The notes under the pieces are model-generated. The model made no database searches. It worked only from the letters and a program-made list of their open reading frames with translations, and was not told where the DNA came from. The position numbers and the translations under genes were made by a program. From contig NZ_AYTO01000041.1 in the NCBI RefSeq assembly GCF_000507145.1, positions 124,001 to 188,000 on the forward strand: a stretch of 64,000 nt of DNA, given 5' to 3'. Below, in pieces: positions 41,784 through 51,093 of the stretch (positions are counted from its first letter, which is position 1; each line of letters starts with the position of its first letter). This DNA is from Bacillus tequilensis KCTC 13622. GTDB taxonomy: Bacteria > Bacillota > Bacilli > Bacillales > Bacillaceae.

Positions 41784-42578
41784 TTAACGTTTAAGGTTAA
41801 CCAGTTCTTGAAGGATTTCATCAGATGTTGTAATAATCTTCGAGTTTGATTGGAATCCCCGCTGGGCAACGATCATTTCAGTAAATTCATCAGTTAAATC
41901 AACGTTAGACATTTCGAGAAACCCTACTTTAAGGGAACCTGTACCGCCATCACCAGGCTGGTTAGCTGCACTTGCGGCTCCAGAGTTTAATGACTGACGA
42001 TATAAGTTACTGCCGATTTTATCCAAACCATCATTGTTTGCAAATGTAACGATCCCGATTTGTCCGCCGTTTTGTGGTTGGCCACCTGCATCAACGATCG
42101 ATACCTTACCATCAGAACCAATAGTGAAGCTTTGTGCATCAGTAGGAATTTTAATTGTTCCGCCATTCATATTTAATACATGGTAGCCATCACCCGTAAC
42201 CAAAGTTCCGGTGTTATCTAAGTAGAAGTTTCCAGCTCTTGTATAAGCTGTTCCGGCGCCTGTATCTATGCGGAAATAACCGTCGCCATCAATTGCTAAA
42301 TCAAGTGTTCTTCCTGTGCTTTGTGGTGCGCTTGTTGAATGAATTGTATCAATTGTGCCGGATGATGAACCTAAACCGATCTGCTTAGAGTTCGTACCGC
42401 CGATAGTGGCACCAGCAGCAGAGCCGCCGGCAATCGTTTGGCTTACCATATCTTTAAAAGTAACACGGCTCTTTTTGAATCCTACTGTATTCACGTTGGC
42501 AATGTTGTTGCCGATAACGTCAAGCTTTGTTTGAAAGTTTTTCATACCGCTGATTCCAGAATAAAGTGAACGTAACAT
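41784..42578 (-). CDS. flgE: flagellar hook protein FlgE
   Basis: 264 residues, once labelled flgG in B. subtilis but shown to be the hook subunit. The N-terminal D0 segment (MLRSLYSGISGMKNFQTKLDVIGNNIANVNTVGFKKSR) and the C-terminal coiled segment (TDEFTEMIVAQRGFQSNSKIITT) flank one compact Gly/Ser-rich domain. It is shorter than enterobacterial FlgE because the outer domain is missing. Follows flgD by 20 bases. Confidence 0.95.
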   Translation of the reverse strand: MLRSLYSGISGMKNFQTKLDVIGNNIANVNTVGFKKSRVTFKDMVSQTIAGGSAAGATIGGTNSKQIGLGSSSGTIDTIHSTSAPQSTGRTLDLAIDGDGYFRIDTGAGTAYTRAGNFYLDNTGTLVTGDGYHVLNMNGGTIKIPTDAQSFTIGSDGKVSIVDAGGQPQNGGQIGIVTFANNDGLDKIGSNLYRQSLNSGAASAANQPGDGGTGSLKVGFLEMSNVDLTDEFTEMIVAQRGFQSNSKIITTSDEILQELVNLKR

Positions 42579-42598
42579 TAATGTATTCCCCCAGATTT

Positions 42599-43021
42599 TT
42601 ATTTAGAAGACTGTGATACAGACAACACATTGGACGGACTGATTTCAGTACCATCCTTCAGCACGAGATAATAGTTTCCCTTTGACTGTTTTACTGAGCT
42701 TACTGTGCCTGTTTTTTCTGTTGCTCCTCCGTCAGCAGTCCAAGAAACTTCTTTGCCCATCCAATCAAGGTGCGTCGTAAACGGATCTTGATTTTCGACG
42801 TACTGAGTCATTGTGGTATTTAAATTCATCATTTGTTCCAAGCTTGAAAAAGTCGCCATCTGACTGATAAATTCTTTGTCATCAACCGGGTTGAGCGGAT
42901 CTTGGCTTTTGACTTGAGTCATTAATATTTTTAAGAATTCATCTTTCCCCAAGCTGCTATTGTTAGTCTTCACCGTGTTGGTTTTTTCAGGCAGCTTATA
43001 TTCTGAACTGATAGAAGTCAT
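42599..43021 (-). CDS. flgD: flagellar hook-cap protein FlgD
   Basis: 140 residues. The N-terminal FlgD core (LGKDEFLKILMTQVKSQDPLNPVDDKEFISQMATFSSLEQM) is followed by only a small beta region (about 95-135), much shorter than the 230-residue enterobacterial protein. It caps the growing hook. Overlaps fliK by 4 bases (ATGA), which couples the cap to the length ruler. Confidence 0.95.
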   Translation of the reverse strand: MTSISSEYKLPEKTNTVKTNNSSLGKDEFLKILMTQVKSQDPLNPVDDKEFISQMATFSSLEQMMNLNTTMTQYVENQDPFTTHLDWMGKEVSWTADGGATEKTGTVSSVKQSKGNYYLVLKDGTEISPSNVLSVSQSSK

Positions 43022-44481
43022 TCTTCTTCCTCCATTTCAACCATCGACACTTCTTCAAGCAGATCATCAAAATCATTTGATTGCTTTTTCTGTCTTTGTT
43101 GTCTTTGCCCCTCATGCTGCTGTTTCTGTTCATCAGCAAGCTGTCCGTATATCGGCTGATCCCCGCTTTGGACCGGGAGCGTAAAACGATCAATTTGGAC
43201 GGCCATATTCGGCAATGATTGCTTCAGCTGAGGAAGATGCTGTTCAAGCAGTTCCTTTGCTGATTGGCTCGATGCAATGATTTTACTCTGAAACATCCCA
43301 TTTTCATTTGTCAGCTTGATTGTGACAAACCCTAAGTGTTCAGGGTTCAGCCGAATGGTGAAACTTCCCGTCGATCTGCCAAATGGCGTATATTTCATCT
43401 GCTTCCACCCATTGATCACCTGATCAGCCACCGTTTTTGTTTCCGCAGCCGGTAAGTCAGATGACATTTGCTGCAGATCAAGTGTTTGAACTCCTCCAGC
43501 GCTCCGATACCCTGAAAACAGCATTTGCAGTCCTGATTTACTATCTACAGGCTGAATACTTCCAGAAGCATCAGATGCACCTTTACTGGATGGACTCTGT
43601 GACAGAGGTGCAAGAGCACGCTTGCCAATGTCTTGCGATGACTCGGATGATTTCGATAACAAGAAAGCTTTCAGCTGACTTTCAGCTAAATTCCATTCTT
43701 TGGTCCCTTTTTGAGGAAGCATAGACATTTGTTCCATTAAGCTTTGAAAACTTTTCAACTCTGACGCTGTCATCGAATAAAGCTTTGAACTCGACTCATC
43801 TTTAGTAAATAGTTGCTGTTTAAGATCCTGAATGAGCTGTTGAGATACGCCTTTTTTTTCTAATGCAGACAGAAATTGATCTCCATTCTGGTAAATGACA
43901 TGAGCTTGATTGCCATTCCCGCGGTCAGTCAGCTTATTTCCTTCTAGAAGCTGACTGATGAACATCTGAATAAGGACAAGTTCTTTATCATCGTCAGGTA
44001 CTTCATTCTCCTGATTTGATTGCTCTGTATCAGACTTCAGTTTTTCTTTCATGTCAGCAGCAGAATCATTAGCAGCCAGAGCCGTCTTACTTTTTGAAAT
44101 GATTTTCTCTGTTTCTGCGAGTAATTGATCCGTCCCGCCGGACATTTTTGCTTTAATTGCTTGCAGCAGATTCTGCAGCATTTGCTGAGCAGTTTCATCC
44201 AACTGCTTTCCAGTTAGTTTGCTTAATGTTAACAGAAGCTCCGCTTTTTGTTTGTCTTGATCTGCAGGACTTGCAATTAGCCAATCACTGATCTTTTTAA
44301 GCGCATCTGCTACAGGCTGATTTCCGGAATCAGAAGTTCCTTTTCCTTGTTCTGACAGTTCCTTCAATCCAGCCTCAGACAAAAGCCAATTTTGAAAAAC
44401 TCCTTGGCTGCCTTTTGTGGTTTTAGCCGCAGTACCTGCTGTGGTTTGCAGCAAAGGTCCCGCCAATTCAAGCAGCTTCAC
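43018..44481 (-). CDS. fliK: flagellar hook-length control protein FliK
   Basis: 487 residues. A long Gln/Ser/Lys-rich ruler region (about 1-340) precedes the C-terminal hook-length domain (about 355-445, TIRLNPEHLGFVTIKLTNENG) and a Gln/Glu-rich tail. It signals FlhB to switch substrates. GTG at 44481 (MKLLELAG) has AGGGGG 8 bases upstream; a TTG two codons earlier is too close to that site. Confidence 0.94.
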   Translation of the reverse strand: MKLLELAGPLLQTTAGTAAKTTKGSQGVFQNWLLSEAGLKELSEQGKGTSDSGNQPVADALKKISDWLIASPADQDKQKAELLLTLSKLTGKQLDETAQQMLQNLLQAIKAKMSGGTDQLLAETEKIISKSKTALAANDSAADMKEKLKSDTEQSNQENEVPDDDKELVLIQMFISQLLEGNKLTDRGNGNQAHVIYQNGDQFLSALEKKGVSQQLIQDLKQQLFTKDESSSKLYSMTASELKSFQSLMEQMSMLPQKGTKEWNLAESQLKAFLLSKSSESSQDIGKRALAPLSQSPSSKGASDASGSIQPVDSKSGLQMLFSGYRSAGGVQTLDLQQMSSDLPAAETKTVADQVINGWKQMKYTPFGRSTGSFTIRLNPEHLGFVTIKLTNENGMFQSKIIASSQSAKELLEQHLPQLKQSLPNMAVQIDRFTLPVQSGDQPIYGQLADEQKQQHEGQRQQRQKKQSNDFDDLLEEVSMVEMEEEE

Positions 44482-44493
44482 CTTCAATTCCCC

Positions 44494-45108
44494 CTATTCT
44501 TGGCTGGCAGCAATTTTTTCTGTATAGGTTGCTGCTTGCTCTGGAGTCATTTTCGCCAATATATCGGCAAGCTGCTTTTTGCTTAGGCCATTCAATATTT
44601 TCAGCGCTTCTTGCTCCTTTAATTGGGTAATAATTTTAGCAGCCTTTCCACTGTCCATGCTTTTATATACACTGATTACTTTGTCACTTTTAGAAGAAGA
44701 ATTTGAGCCTGATGTTTTGGCCGTACTATCTTCTGGTGGCTTTTTTTGATCCTCCGCCGTCTTTTCAAGTGACCGGATCTTTTGATTGAGTCCATCAATT
44801 TCAGATTTACTCGTTTCCAAATCTTTATTCAATATACTGATTTCACTTTTTTGATCCTTAATGGTCTTTTCCAGAGCAGCTGTATTACCGCTATCCTTAC
44901 TTGATGCTGTGTCTTTTTTATTTCCGGGTTCAGGAACCAACTCTTTAAGAACCGGCGTTTTTGCCGCAGCTTCCTGTATCGGCTTTAAGACATTAACACC
45001 AGCAGCCCAAAGAACAATCCCCCCTGCGATTAAAAGAAACATCAGCGGAAGGATAATGATAAGCAAAACCGAACGGAACTTACCTGATTCTTTCTTTTTG
45101 CCGGACAT
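44494..45108 (-). CDS. ylxF: MotE-like flagellar protein YlxF
   Basis: 204 residues. A basic start, one transmembrane segment (about 14-36, LLIIILPLMFLLIAGGIVLW), a predicted coiled-coil (about 78-118), a Ser-rich linker and a C-terminal MgtE-N-like helical domain (AAKIITQLKEQEALKILNGL, then ILAKMTPEQAATYTEKI). This layout fits the MotE family of motor-associated periplasmic chaperones, but the B. subtilis protein's function is not settled. Between fliJ and fliK. Confidence 0.9.
   Translation of the reverse strand: MSGKKKESGKFRSVLLIIILPLMFLLIAGGIVLWAAGVNVLKPIQEAAAKTPVLKELVPEPGNKKDTASSKDSGNTAALEKTIKDQKSEISILNKDLETSKSEIDGLNQKIRSLEKTAEDQKKPPEDSTAKTSGSNSSSKSDKVISVYKSMDSGKAAKIITQLKEQEALKILNGLSKKQLADILAKMTPEQAATYTEKIAASQE
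44561..44586 (-). promoter_or_regulatory. candidate internal sigma-D promoter within ylxF
   Basis: On the minus strand CTAA (44586-44583), 14 bases, then GCCGATAT (44568-44561). The -10 half matches the sigma-D consensus exactly; the -35 half is weaker (CTAA versus TAAA). It lies in the last codons of ylxF, about 80 bases before fliK, so it could boost the distal hook, switch and che genes. A sigma-D promoter inside this operon near ylxF has been reported for B. subtilis; I cannot confirm it is this one. Confidence 0.45.
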
Positions 45109-45119
45109 TACATTCGCTC

Positions 45120-45563
45120 CTAATAGCCTTGAATCATAAACTGCTTAATCGAAATATCGTCCATCTCTTTCATCTCTGCAGCTTTGTCTTCAAGAGCAAA
45201 CATTTTAAACTGTTTTTCACGCATTTTTTCAAACTTCTTTACTTCAATATTTTTCTCAGTCAAAATTTCTTGCTTTTGATTCATTTGATTTCTTTTCATG
45301 ACGACAAGTTTTTGATAGTGATAAATCGTATTCTCAAGATTTGAGACAAATTGCTGGTAATGCCTCATTTCTTGTACGCTCATGCCGCTTTTCAATTTCT
45401 TTTCCTTATTTTGTTCAAGCAATTCCTTTTTGCTCATATTCTCATATAACTTTTCTGCAACATTTTCAAATTCAGAAACTGATTGCTGATACTCGGATAA
45501 GGATTGATCTTTCTCATTTTCTTTTAGTTCCAGCAGCTTTTGAAATCTAAACTGATAAGCCAC
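45120..45563 (-). CDS. fliJ: flagellar export stalk protein FliJ
   Basis: 147 residues, almost entirely two long antiparallel coiled-coil helices rich in Glu, Lys and Gln (YQFRFQKLLELKENEKDQ at the start). It acts as the central stalk of the FliI ATPase ring, like the gamma subunit of F1. Three bases separate its start from the fliI stop. ATG at 45563. Confidence 0.95.
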   Translation of the reverse strand: MAYQFRFQKLLELKENEKDQSLSEYQQSVSEFENVAEKLYENMSKKELLEQNKEKKLKSGMSVQEMRHYQQFVSNLENTIYHYQKLVVMKRNQMNQKQEILTEKNIEVKKFEKMREKQFKMFALEDKAAEMKEMDDISIKQFMIQGY

Positions 45564-45565
45564 GT

Positions 45566-46882
45566 TTATTCCTCATTTCCTGTCAAACTAGTTAATGCAG
45601 CAATGCTTTCTTCCAATAATGCTGATTCGTCTGTTCCCTGTTTTAAAAATTGAATAAGCTGCGGATAAAATTGTATCGCTTCATCAATTTCTCTTGAGGA
45701 CCCTCTTTTGTAAGCCCCAATATTAATGAGATCTTCCGAATTTTGATATGTTGATAAAAGTTCACGGAATTTATTTGCTGCATCCAAGTGTTGTCTTGTC
45801 GATATGTTCGACATCACTCTGCTGATGCTTTTTAATACATTAACTGCAGGAAACTGCCCTTTATTGGCGAGCGCCCTGTCCAACACGATATGTCCGTCTA
45901 AAATTCCGCGAACAGTGTCAGCAATCGGCTCATTCATGTCATCCCCGTCTACCAATACTGTATAAAACGCCGTAATGGTACCATGCTCATTTGCACCGGT
46001 TCGTTCTAATAAACGAGGTAAAATAGCGAACACAGAAGGTGTATAGCCTTTTGTGGTCGGAGGCTCTCCTGCAGCCAGTCCAATCTCACGCTGCGCCATT
46101 GCCACCCTTGTAACAGAATCCATCATAAACATGACATTTTGGCCTTTATCTCGGAAATACTCGGCAATTGCCGTCGCTGTGTAAGCCGCTTTCAATCTCA
46201 TTAAAGCTGGCTGATCTGAGGTGGCAACGACCACAATTGATCGTTTGAGCCCCTCTTCTCCAAGATCTTTTTCAATAAACTCCCGAACCTCTCGTCCGCG
46301 TTCACCGACAAGTGCAATGACATTTAAGTCAGCCTCTGTCTGCTTGGCGATCATCCCCATTAATGTGCTTTTTCCAACACCGCTTCCTGCAAAGATGCCA
46401 ATCCGCTGGCCTTTTCCGACTGTCAGTAAGCTGTCAATTGATCTGACTCCGACACCCATCTTTTCACGGATAGGCGGCCGTTTCATCGGGTTGGGCGGTG
46501 ATTGCTCCGTTGATACAGGCGAAAGCCCTTTCGGCAAAAGTTTTCCGTCCAGCGGCTTTCCAAAAGCATCAATGACTTGTCCGATCAGTCCAGCCCCGAC
46601 TTTAACCCGCAGAGACTCACCAGTAGCTTCTACAATGCTGCCAGGCGCAATGCTTGCAGCCTCTAAATAAGGCATAAGCAAAATATTTTCTTCCTGGAAG
46701 CCGACAACCTCAGCTTTAATGACTTTCCCGGATTGCCCTTTTGCATAAATTAAGCACACATCGCCAATTGAGCTTGCAGGCCCTTTTGATTCAATCATCA
46801 GGCCGATCACCCGTTTGACTTTTCCGTACCGTTTATACGAGTCCGTTATTTCTATACAATCTATCAGACTCTGTGTCTTCAT
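45566..46882 (-). CDS. fliI: flagellar export ATPase FliI
   Basis: 438 residues. F1-beta-like: Walker A GSGVGKSTLMG near residue 170, the ERGREVREF block, Walker B MFMMDSVTR and the QREIGLAAGEPPTTKGY signature. It unfolds or delivers export substrates. The ATG overlaps the fliH stop (ATGA). Confidence 0.98.
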   Translation of the reverse strand: MKTQSLIDCIEITDSYKRYGKVKRVIGLMIESKGPASSIGDVCLIYAKGQSGKVIKAEVVGFQEENILLMPYLEAASIAPGSIVEATGESLRVKVGAGLIGQVIDAFGKPLDGKLLPKGLSPVSTEQSPPNPMKRPPIREKMGVGVRSIDSLLTVGKGQRIGIFAGSGVGKSTLMGMIAKQTEADLNVIALVGERGREVREFIEKDLGEEGLKRSIVVVATSDQPALMRLKAAYTATAIAEYFRDKGQNVMFMMDSVTRVAMAQREIGLAAGEPPTTKGYTPSVFAILPRLLERTGANEHGTITAFYTVLVDGDDMNEPIADTVRGILDGHIVLDRALANKGQFPAVNVLKSISRVMSNISTRQHLDAANKFRELLSTYQNSEDLINIGAYKRGSSREIDEAIQFYPQLIQFLKQGTDESALLEESIAALTSLTGNEE

Positions 46883-47631
46883 TCAGCTGCACCTGCTTCC
46901 AGCGCTGTCAGCAGTTTATCTTTCAATTGCATCAATTGTGTGTCAACACTCGCATCTACCCTGCCAAAAGGCGTTTCGATGTAACATGAACCTTTTTGCG
47001 CCTGTTCATCAGCATATATGCCAAGCCGGCATTCTTTATAAAGAAGCTGCTGAATTTCATCTTTTTGCTGAAAGATTGTCTCATAGTAATAAGGATCCAC
47101 ATATATTGATATATCGTCATATTCCTTAACTTCGTTTACAACCTGTTGTACAAGCAGGCGAAAAGCCTCTTTATCATCAGATTTTTGCTTCCATACTTTT
47201 TTAGCTAGTGCGACGGCGAGCTCAACGATTTCTTCATTAGCGTCTTCAAGCTTATCCTCAACAGCTTTTCTGGACATTTCAGTTATGCTGTTCGCCTGCT
47301 CGATAAGCTCGGCATATTGTTGAAGCGCCTCAGCTTTGCCTAATGCCACACCTTGTTCAAAGCCCGCGGCTTTTGCCTCCTCGATCAGCTTCTGTTTTTC
47401 AGCCGCCCAATCATTTTTTTCCTGCTCAATTTGACGGCGAATACTTTCTATATGACTGTTTGCCTGCTCAGAAATCCGATCAGCTTCTTCTTTCACTCGT
47501 GCCATAAGCGCTTCCGGATTCTCTTCAGCCTGTAAAAGGTGTGAATGATCAATACGCACCTCTTGTATAGAAAGTTTTCTTCTTTCCTTTTGTGGAGAAA
47601 AAGATGTTTCTTGTTTAATGATATTAGACAA
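46879..47631 (-). CDS. fliH: FliI-binding stator-like protein FliH
   Basis: 250 residues. A long coiled-coil N-terminal half (about 30-130, Glu/Lys/Ala-rich) and a C-terminal domain (about 135-235, VDPYYYETIFQQKDEIQQL and GSCYIETPFGRVDAS) that resembles the peripheral stalk of V/F-ATPases. Regulates FliI. Its start overlaps fliG by 8 bases. Confidence 0.95.
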   Translation of the reverse strand: MSNIIKQETSFSPQKERRKLSIQEVRIDHSHLLQAEENPEALMARVKEEADRISEQANSHIESIRRQIEQEKNDWAAEKQKLIEEAKAAGFEQGVALGKAEALQQYAELIEQANSITEMSRKAVEDKLEDANEEIVELAVALAKKVWKQKSDDKEAFRLLVQQVVNEVKEYDDISIYVDPYYYETIFQQKDEIQQLLYKECRLGIYADEQAQKGSCYIETPFGRVDASVDTQLMQLKDKLLTALEAGAAE

Positions 47632-48640
47632 TAATATCGTCCCCTCCGCCTCTTGCTATCACAATTTCACCGGCTTCTTCAAGCTTTCTGACGATGCTTA
47701 CAATTCTTGATTGAGCCTCTTCTACATCTTTCAAGCGTACAGGGCCCATGAATTCCATTTCTTCTTTGAAGGTTTCAACCATACGCTGTGACATATTGTT
47801 GAATACAATTTCTTTGACTTCCTCGCTGGCAACTTTTAATGAAAGGAGCAGATCGTCATTCTCAACATCGCGAATGACTCTCTGAATCGCGCGGTTATCA
47901 AGCGTAACAATATCTTCGAAAACAAACATCCGCTTTTTAATTTCCTCAGCAAGATCGGGATCCTGAATTTCCAATGAATCCAAGATCGTCTTCTCTGTTC
48001 CTCTGTCTACCCCGTTCAACACTTCCACAACAGCTTCAATTCCGCCTGTTTGTGTATAGTCCTGAGTAAATGCAGAAGATAATTTTTGTTCTAGGATCCG
48101 CTCTACCTCATTAATAATTTCAGGCGCCGTTCTGTCCATGACCGCGATTCTTCTTGCGACCTCGGCCTGCACCTCAGGGTTCAGCTCGGACAAAATTTGC
48201 CCGGCTTGCACAGGATCTAAATAGGATAAGATTAAAGCCATCGTCTGCGGATGCTCTTGCTGTATAAAATTCAAAATTTGTTCAGGCTCCGCTTTTCTGG
48301 CAAAATCAAATGGTTTAACCTGTAAAGAAGAAGTCAGCCTGTTTAGAATGTTTTCCGCCTTATTCTCTCCAAGCGCCTTTTCAAGTACTTGTCTTGCATA
48401 GCTCAGTCCGCCTTGAGAAATATAATCTTGCGCAATGGCTATATTATGAAATTCTTCTATAATTTCATCTTTTTTTTGGTGATCGACACTTCGAACACCT
48501 GATATTTCCAGGGTAAGCCTTTCAATTTCTTCATCGGTTAAGTGCTTATATACAGAAGCTGACACATCTAACCCCAAGGAAATCATGAGAATGGCTGCTT
48601 TTTGTTTTCCTGAAAGCTTATCTTGATCACGTCTCGCCAT
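47624..48640 (-). CDS. fliG: flagellar motor switch protein FliG
   Basis: 338 residues, three armadillo-like domains. EQILNFIQQEHPQTMALILSYL marks the middle domain, and the C-terminal torque helix carries the charged residues (ENDDLLLSLKVASEEVKEIVF onward) that face the stator. N-terminal domain binds FliF. ATG at 48640 with GGAGGAA upstream. Confidence 0.98.
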   Translation of the reverse strand: MARRDQDKLSGKQKAAILMISLGLDVSASVYKHLTDEEIERLTLEISGVRSVDHQKKDEIIEEFHNIAIAQDYISQGGLSYARQVLEKALGENKAENILNRLTSSLQVKPFDFARKAEPEQILNFIQQEHPQTMALILSYLDPVQAGQILSELNPEVQAEVARRIAVMDRTAPEIINEVERILEQKLSSAFTQDYTQTGGIEAVVEVLNGVDRGTEKTILDSLEIQDPDLAEEIKKRMFVFEDIVTLDNRAIQRVIRDVENDDLLLSLKVASEEVKEIVFNNMSQRMVETFKEEMEFMGPVRLKDVEEAQSRIVSIVRKLEEAGEIVIARGGGDDIIV

Positions 48641-48652
48641 TTCTAATTCCTC

Positions 48653-50263
48653 CTAATCCTCGGCCAGCCAGCTTCTCAGCAGTTTCGCAAAATCTTCGGG
48701 CTTTTCTTTCGCCATTTTTTCAAGCTGTTTTCGTCTGACTGTTTCCGCTGTTTCATTTTCCTCTTCGTTGATATCAGGCAAATCGATTGGTTCTTGAGGA
48801 ACATCATACTCATATTCCTCGAATTCATCCTCTTGCGCCCGTTTCTTTCTGACAAGCATAATGATCAGAACAATGATTGCTGCGATTAAAACACCGCCTA
48901 TAATATATGCCCAAAGCGGGATACCTGAGGATTTTTCCGCACTCGTATCCAAGTTGACTTTTCCGTCAAACGGCTGAACAGAGACAACAATCTTATTGTT
49001 GATATCAGTAGCAGATAAATTCTGATTTTGTAATTCATCTTTATCCAGTGATGTTCTGACTACAGTTGAAAGAATCTTTTGTATATCACCCTGTCTTTCA
49101 GTTGATAGCGACGCTGTGTTTTTGGCATCAGGCGGCTCTACCATGACTTGAATGCCTAAATCTCTGACCTTATAAGGGCTTTCAGCGATTTCTTTATGGA
49201 TTCGGTTAACCTCGTAATTGATTTTATTGCTGTTTTTTTCGTAGTTCCCGCTTTCAGAATTTCCACCGTCACCTTTATAATTTGTTACATCTTCGTTTCC
49301 GGTTCCGGCAGTACCTCCATTGGCTGCACCGTCACCTTGGTATGTTTCCGATACCTTTTCCGCGCTGACTGCAATGCCTTCCATGTTGTCTTTATCGACA
49401 GGTTCAACAATGTCTTCTGTACGTTTTTCTTTTGTGAAATCAATGTCTGCTGTAACGGAGACAACGACTTTATCTTGTCCCATCATCGTACCAAGCAATG
49501 ACTGAACATGCTTTTGGATGTCTTTTTCAACTTGAGACTTAATTCCTTGCTGAGAAGAATAACTATCCGCGTAGGACCCTGCACCGTTGTCTGATTTGTC
49601 GTAGTATGTAGAATTCTGGTCCATGATGACGATGTTATCTTCTTTTAGGTTCGGCACACTTTTCGACACCAGATGATACAACCCGTTGATCTGGCTTTGA
49701 TCAAGTGTATAGCCCGGTTCAGTCTGCAAAACGATTGATGCAGATGCTGCCGACTGCTCCTCACCGACAAACACAGCGTCTTTCGGGAGATTGATCATTA
49801 CTTTTGAATTTTTGATACCGTCCATTTCATTGATCAAATTTGACAGTTCTGTCTGTGTCGCTTTCACTTTCACCATATCAAACTCATTGTCTGTCAAACC
49901 AAAGCTGGCATTCTGCCCAAAAAACGAATAATCAATTGATCCGGTTTTCGGAAGTCCTTCCGCAGCCAGCTGCACCTTCAATGAATCAACCTGTTCCTCT
50001 GGAACGCTAATCACTGTACCGCCATTCGAAAGTTCGTTTGGCACTTTTTTCTTATCCAGTTCTTCTTTGATTTTCCCTGCTTCTTCGGCAGATAAATCTT
50101 TGTAAAGCGGCGCCATCTTTGTACTGGAAGCAAAAACACTAACAATAATTCCAATAATAATAATTGCCGCTAACACACTAATCATTAAAATCTTTTGTAA
50201 TTTAGATCTGTTTTTCCAAAACTCACTCGTTTTGTTTTTCATTTGCATTAGAGTACGATTCAT
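48653..50263 (-). CDS. fliF: flagellar MS-ring protein FliF
   Basis: 536 residues. Two transmembrane segments (about 25-47 and 445-468), with the ring-building motifs between them (LSAEEAGKIKEELDKKKVPNEL near residue 60) and a Gly/Asn-rich linker (about 300-345). The C-terminal cytosolic tail (about 490-536, ETVRRKQLEKMAKEKPEDFAKLLRSWL) binds FliG, encoded 12 bases downstream. Base of the flagellum. Confidence 0.98.
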   Translation of the reverse strand: MNRTLMQMKNKTSEFWKNRSKLQKILMISVLAAIIIIGIIVSVFASSTKMAPLYKDLSAEEAGKIKEELDKKKVPNELSNGGTVISVPEEQVDSLKVQLAAEGLPKTGSIDYSFFGQNASFGLTDNEFDMVKVKATQTELSNLINEMDGIKNSKVMINLPKDAVFVGEEQSAASASIVLQTEPGYTLDQSQINGLYHLVSKSVPNLKEDNIVIMDQNSTYYDKSDNGAGSYADSYSSQQGIKSQVEKDIQKHVQSLLGTMMGQDKVVVSVTADIDFTKEKRTEDIVEPVDKDNMEGIAVSAEKVSETYQGDGAANGGTAGTGNEDVTNYKGDGGNSESGNYEKNSNKINYEVNRIHKEIAESPYKVRDLGIQVMVEPPDAKNTASLSTERQGDIQKILSTVVRTSLDKDELQNQNLSATDINNKIVVSVQPFDGKVNLDTSAEKSSGIPLWAYIIGGVLIAAIIVLIIMLVRKKRAQEDEFEEYEYDVPQEPIDLPDINEEENETAETVRRKQLEKMAKEKPEDFAKLLRSWLAED

Positions 50264-50308
50264 GTTAACCCCCGGTCATTCCACTCTTTCTGTTAATCGT
50301 CAGACCCC

Positions 50309-50629
50309 CTACATTTGCATTCTCATAATCTCCTGATAGGCTTCCACAGCTTTATTGCGGAACTCTGTAGCAGCAGTGAGAGAGATGTTTGCTTTTTGAG
50401 CAGCGATCATGACCTCATCAAGATTTACATCTTTTCCTGCAGCCAAAGCATTAGTCATATTGTCAGAAGCTACTTGGGACTCATTTAACGAACTAATCGA
50501 GTTTTTTAAAAGCTCCGAAAAGCTTGTTTGATTTGAAGAATCTGTTTTTTGGCTATTGTTTACTTGATTTGTTGCATTTTGAGTGTTTTGAGTATTTTGA
50601 ACCTGAAAAGGAGAAATTGCATTAACCAC
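50309..50629 (-). CDS. fliE: flagellar hook-basal body adaptor FliE
   Basis: 106 residues. The N-terminal half is Gln/Asn-rich, and the conserved C-terminal half (LDEVMIAAQKANISLTAATEFRNKAVEAYQEIMRMQM) identifies FliE, which links the MS ring to the rod. GTG at 50629 has AAGGTG 7 bases upstream; the ATG two codons earlier leaves only one base of spacing. Less conserved than its neighbours relative to B. subtilis 168 as I recall it. Confidence 0.94.
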   Translation of the reverse strand: MVNAISPFQVQNTQNTQNATNQVNNSQKTDSSNQTSFSELLKNSISSLNESQVASDNMTNALAAGKDVNLDEVMIAAQKANISLTAATEFRNKAVEAYQEIMRMQM

Positions 50630-50640
50630 ATTCATTCACC

Positions 50641-51093
50641 TTACTTTCCGATTTCTAATGCCTTCATCAGCATTCCCTTTGTGGCATTCATCGCCGTTAC
50701 ATTCGCCTCGTATGATCTGGTGCTACTGACAAGGTCAACCATTTCTTTCAACGGATCCACATTAGGCTTTCGCACATATCCTTCAGCATTCGCATCAGGA
50801 TCTGTAGGATCATAGACAAGATTAAATTCCGAACCATCTTCTGTGATTTTTGAAACCTTTACGCCGTTTCCAACATTTCCGCTTCCGCTCATTTGTGAAT
50901 TGAGAATGGAAGAGAACGATTCACCTTTTGATTGAAGGGATACCATTTTCCTTCTGTAAGGCACCCACTCTCCATTCACCTGCTTAGCTCGTGTCGTATC
51001 CATATTAGCCAAGTTAGACGAAACAACATCCATTCTGACACGCTGAGCTGTTAAAGCTGATGCTGAAACATTTAAGCCTTGAAAAGCTGTCAT
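50641..51093 (-). CDS. flgC: flagellar proximal rod protein FlgC
   Basis: 150 residues. Rod signature at the N-terminus (LNVSASALTAQRVRMDVVSSNLANMDTT) and C-terminal coiled segment (MVDLVSSTRSYEANVTAMNATKGM). Its ATG overlaps the flgB stop by one base (TAATG). Confidence 0.97.
   Translation of the reverse strand: MTAFQGLNVSASALTAQRVRMDVVSSNLANMDTTRAKQVNGEWVPYRRKMVSLQSKGESFSSILNSQMSGSGNVGNGVKVSKITEDGSEFNLVYDPTDPDANAEGYVRKPNVDPLKEMVDLVSSTRSYEANVTAMNATKGMLMKALEIGK

Noticed and set aside
43144-43152. GCCGATAT octamer in fliK resembling a sigma-D -10
   Set aside because: No TAAA-like -35 lies 14-16 bases upstream, and the bases fall in coding sequence.
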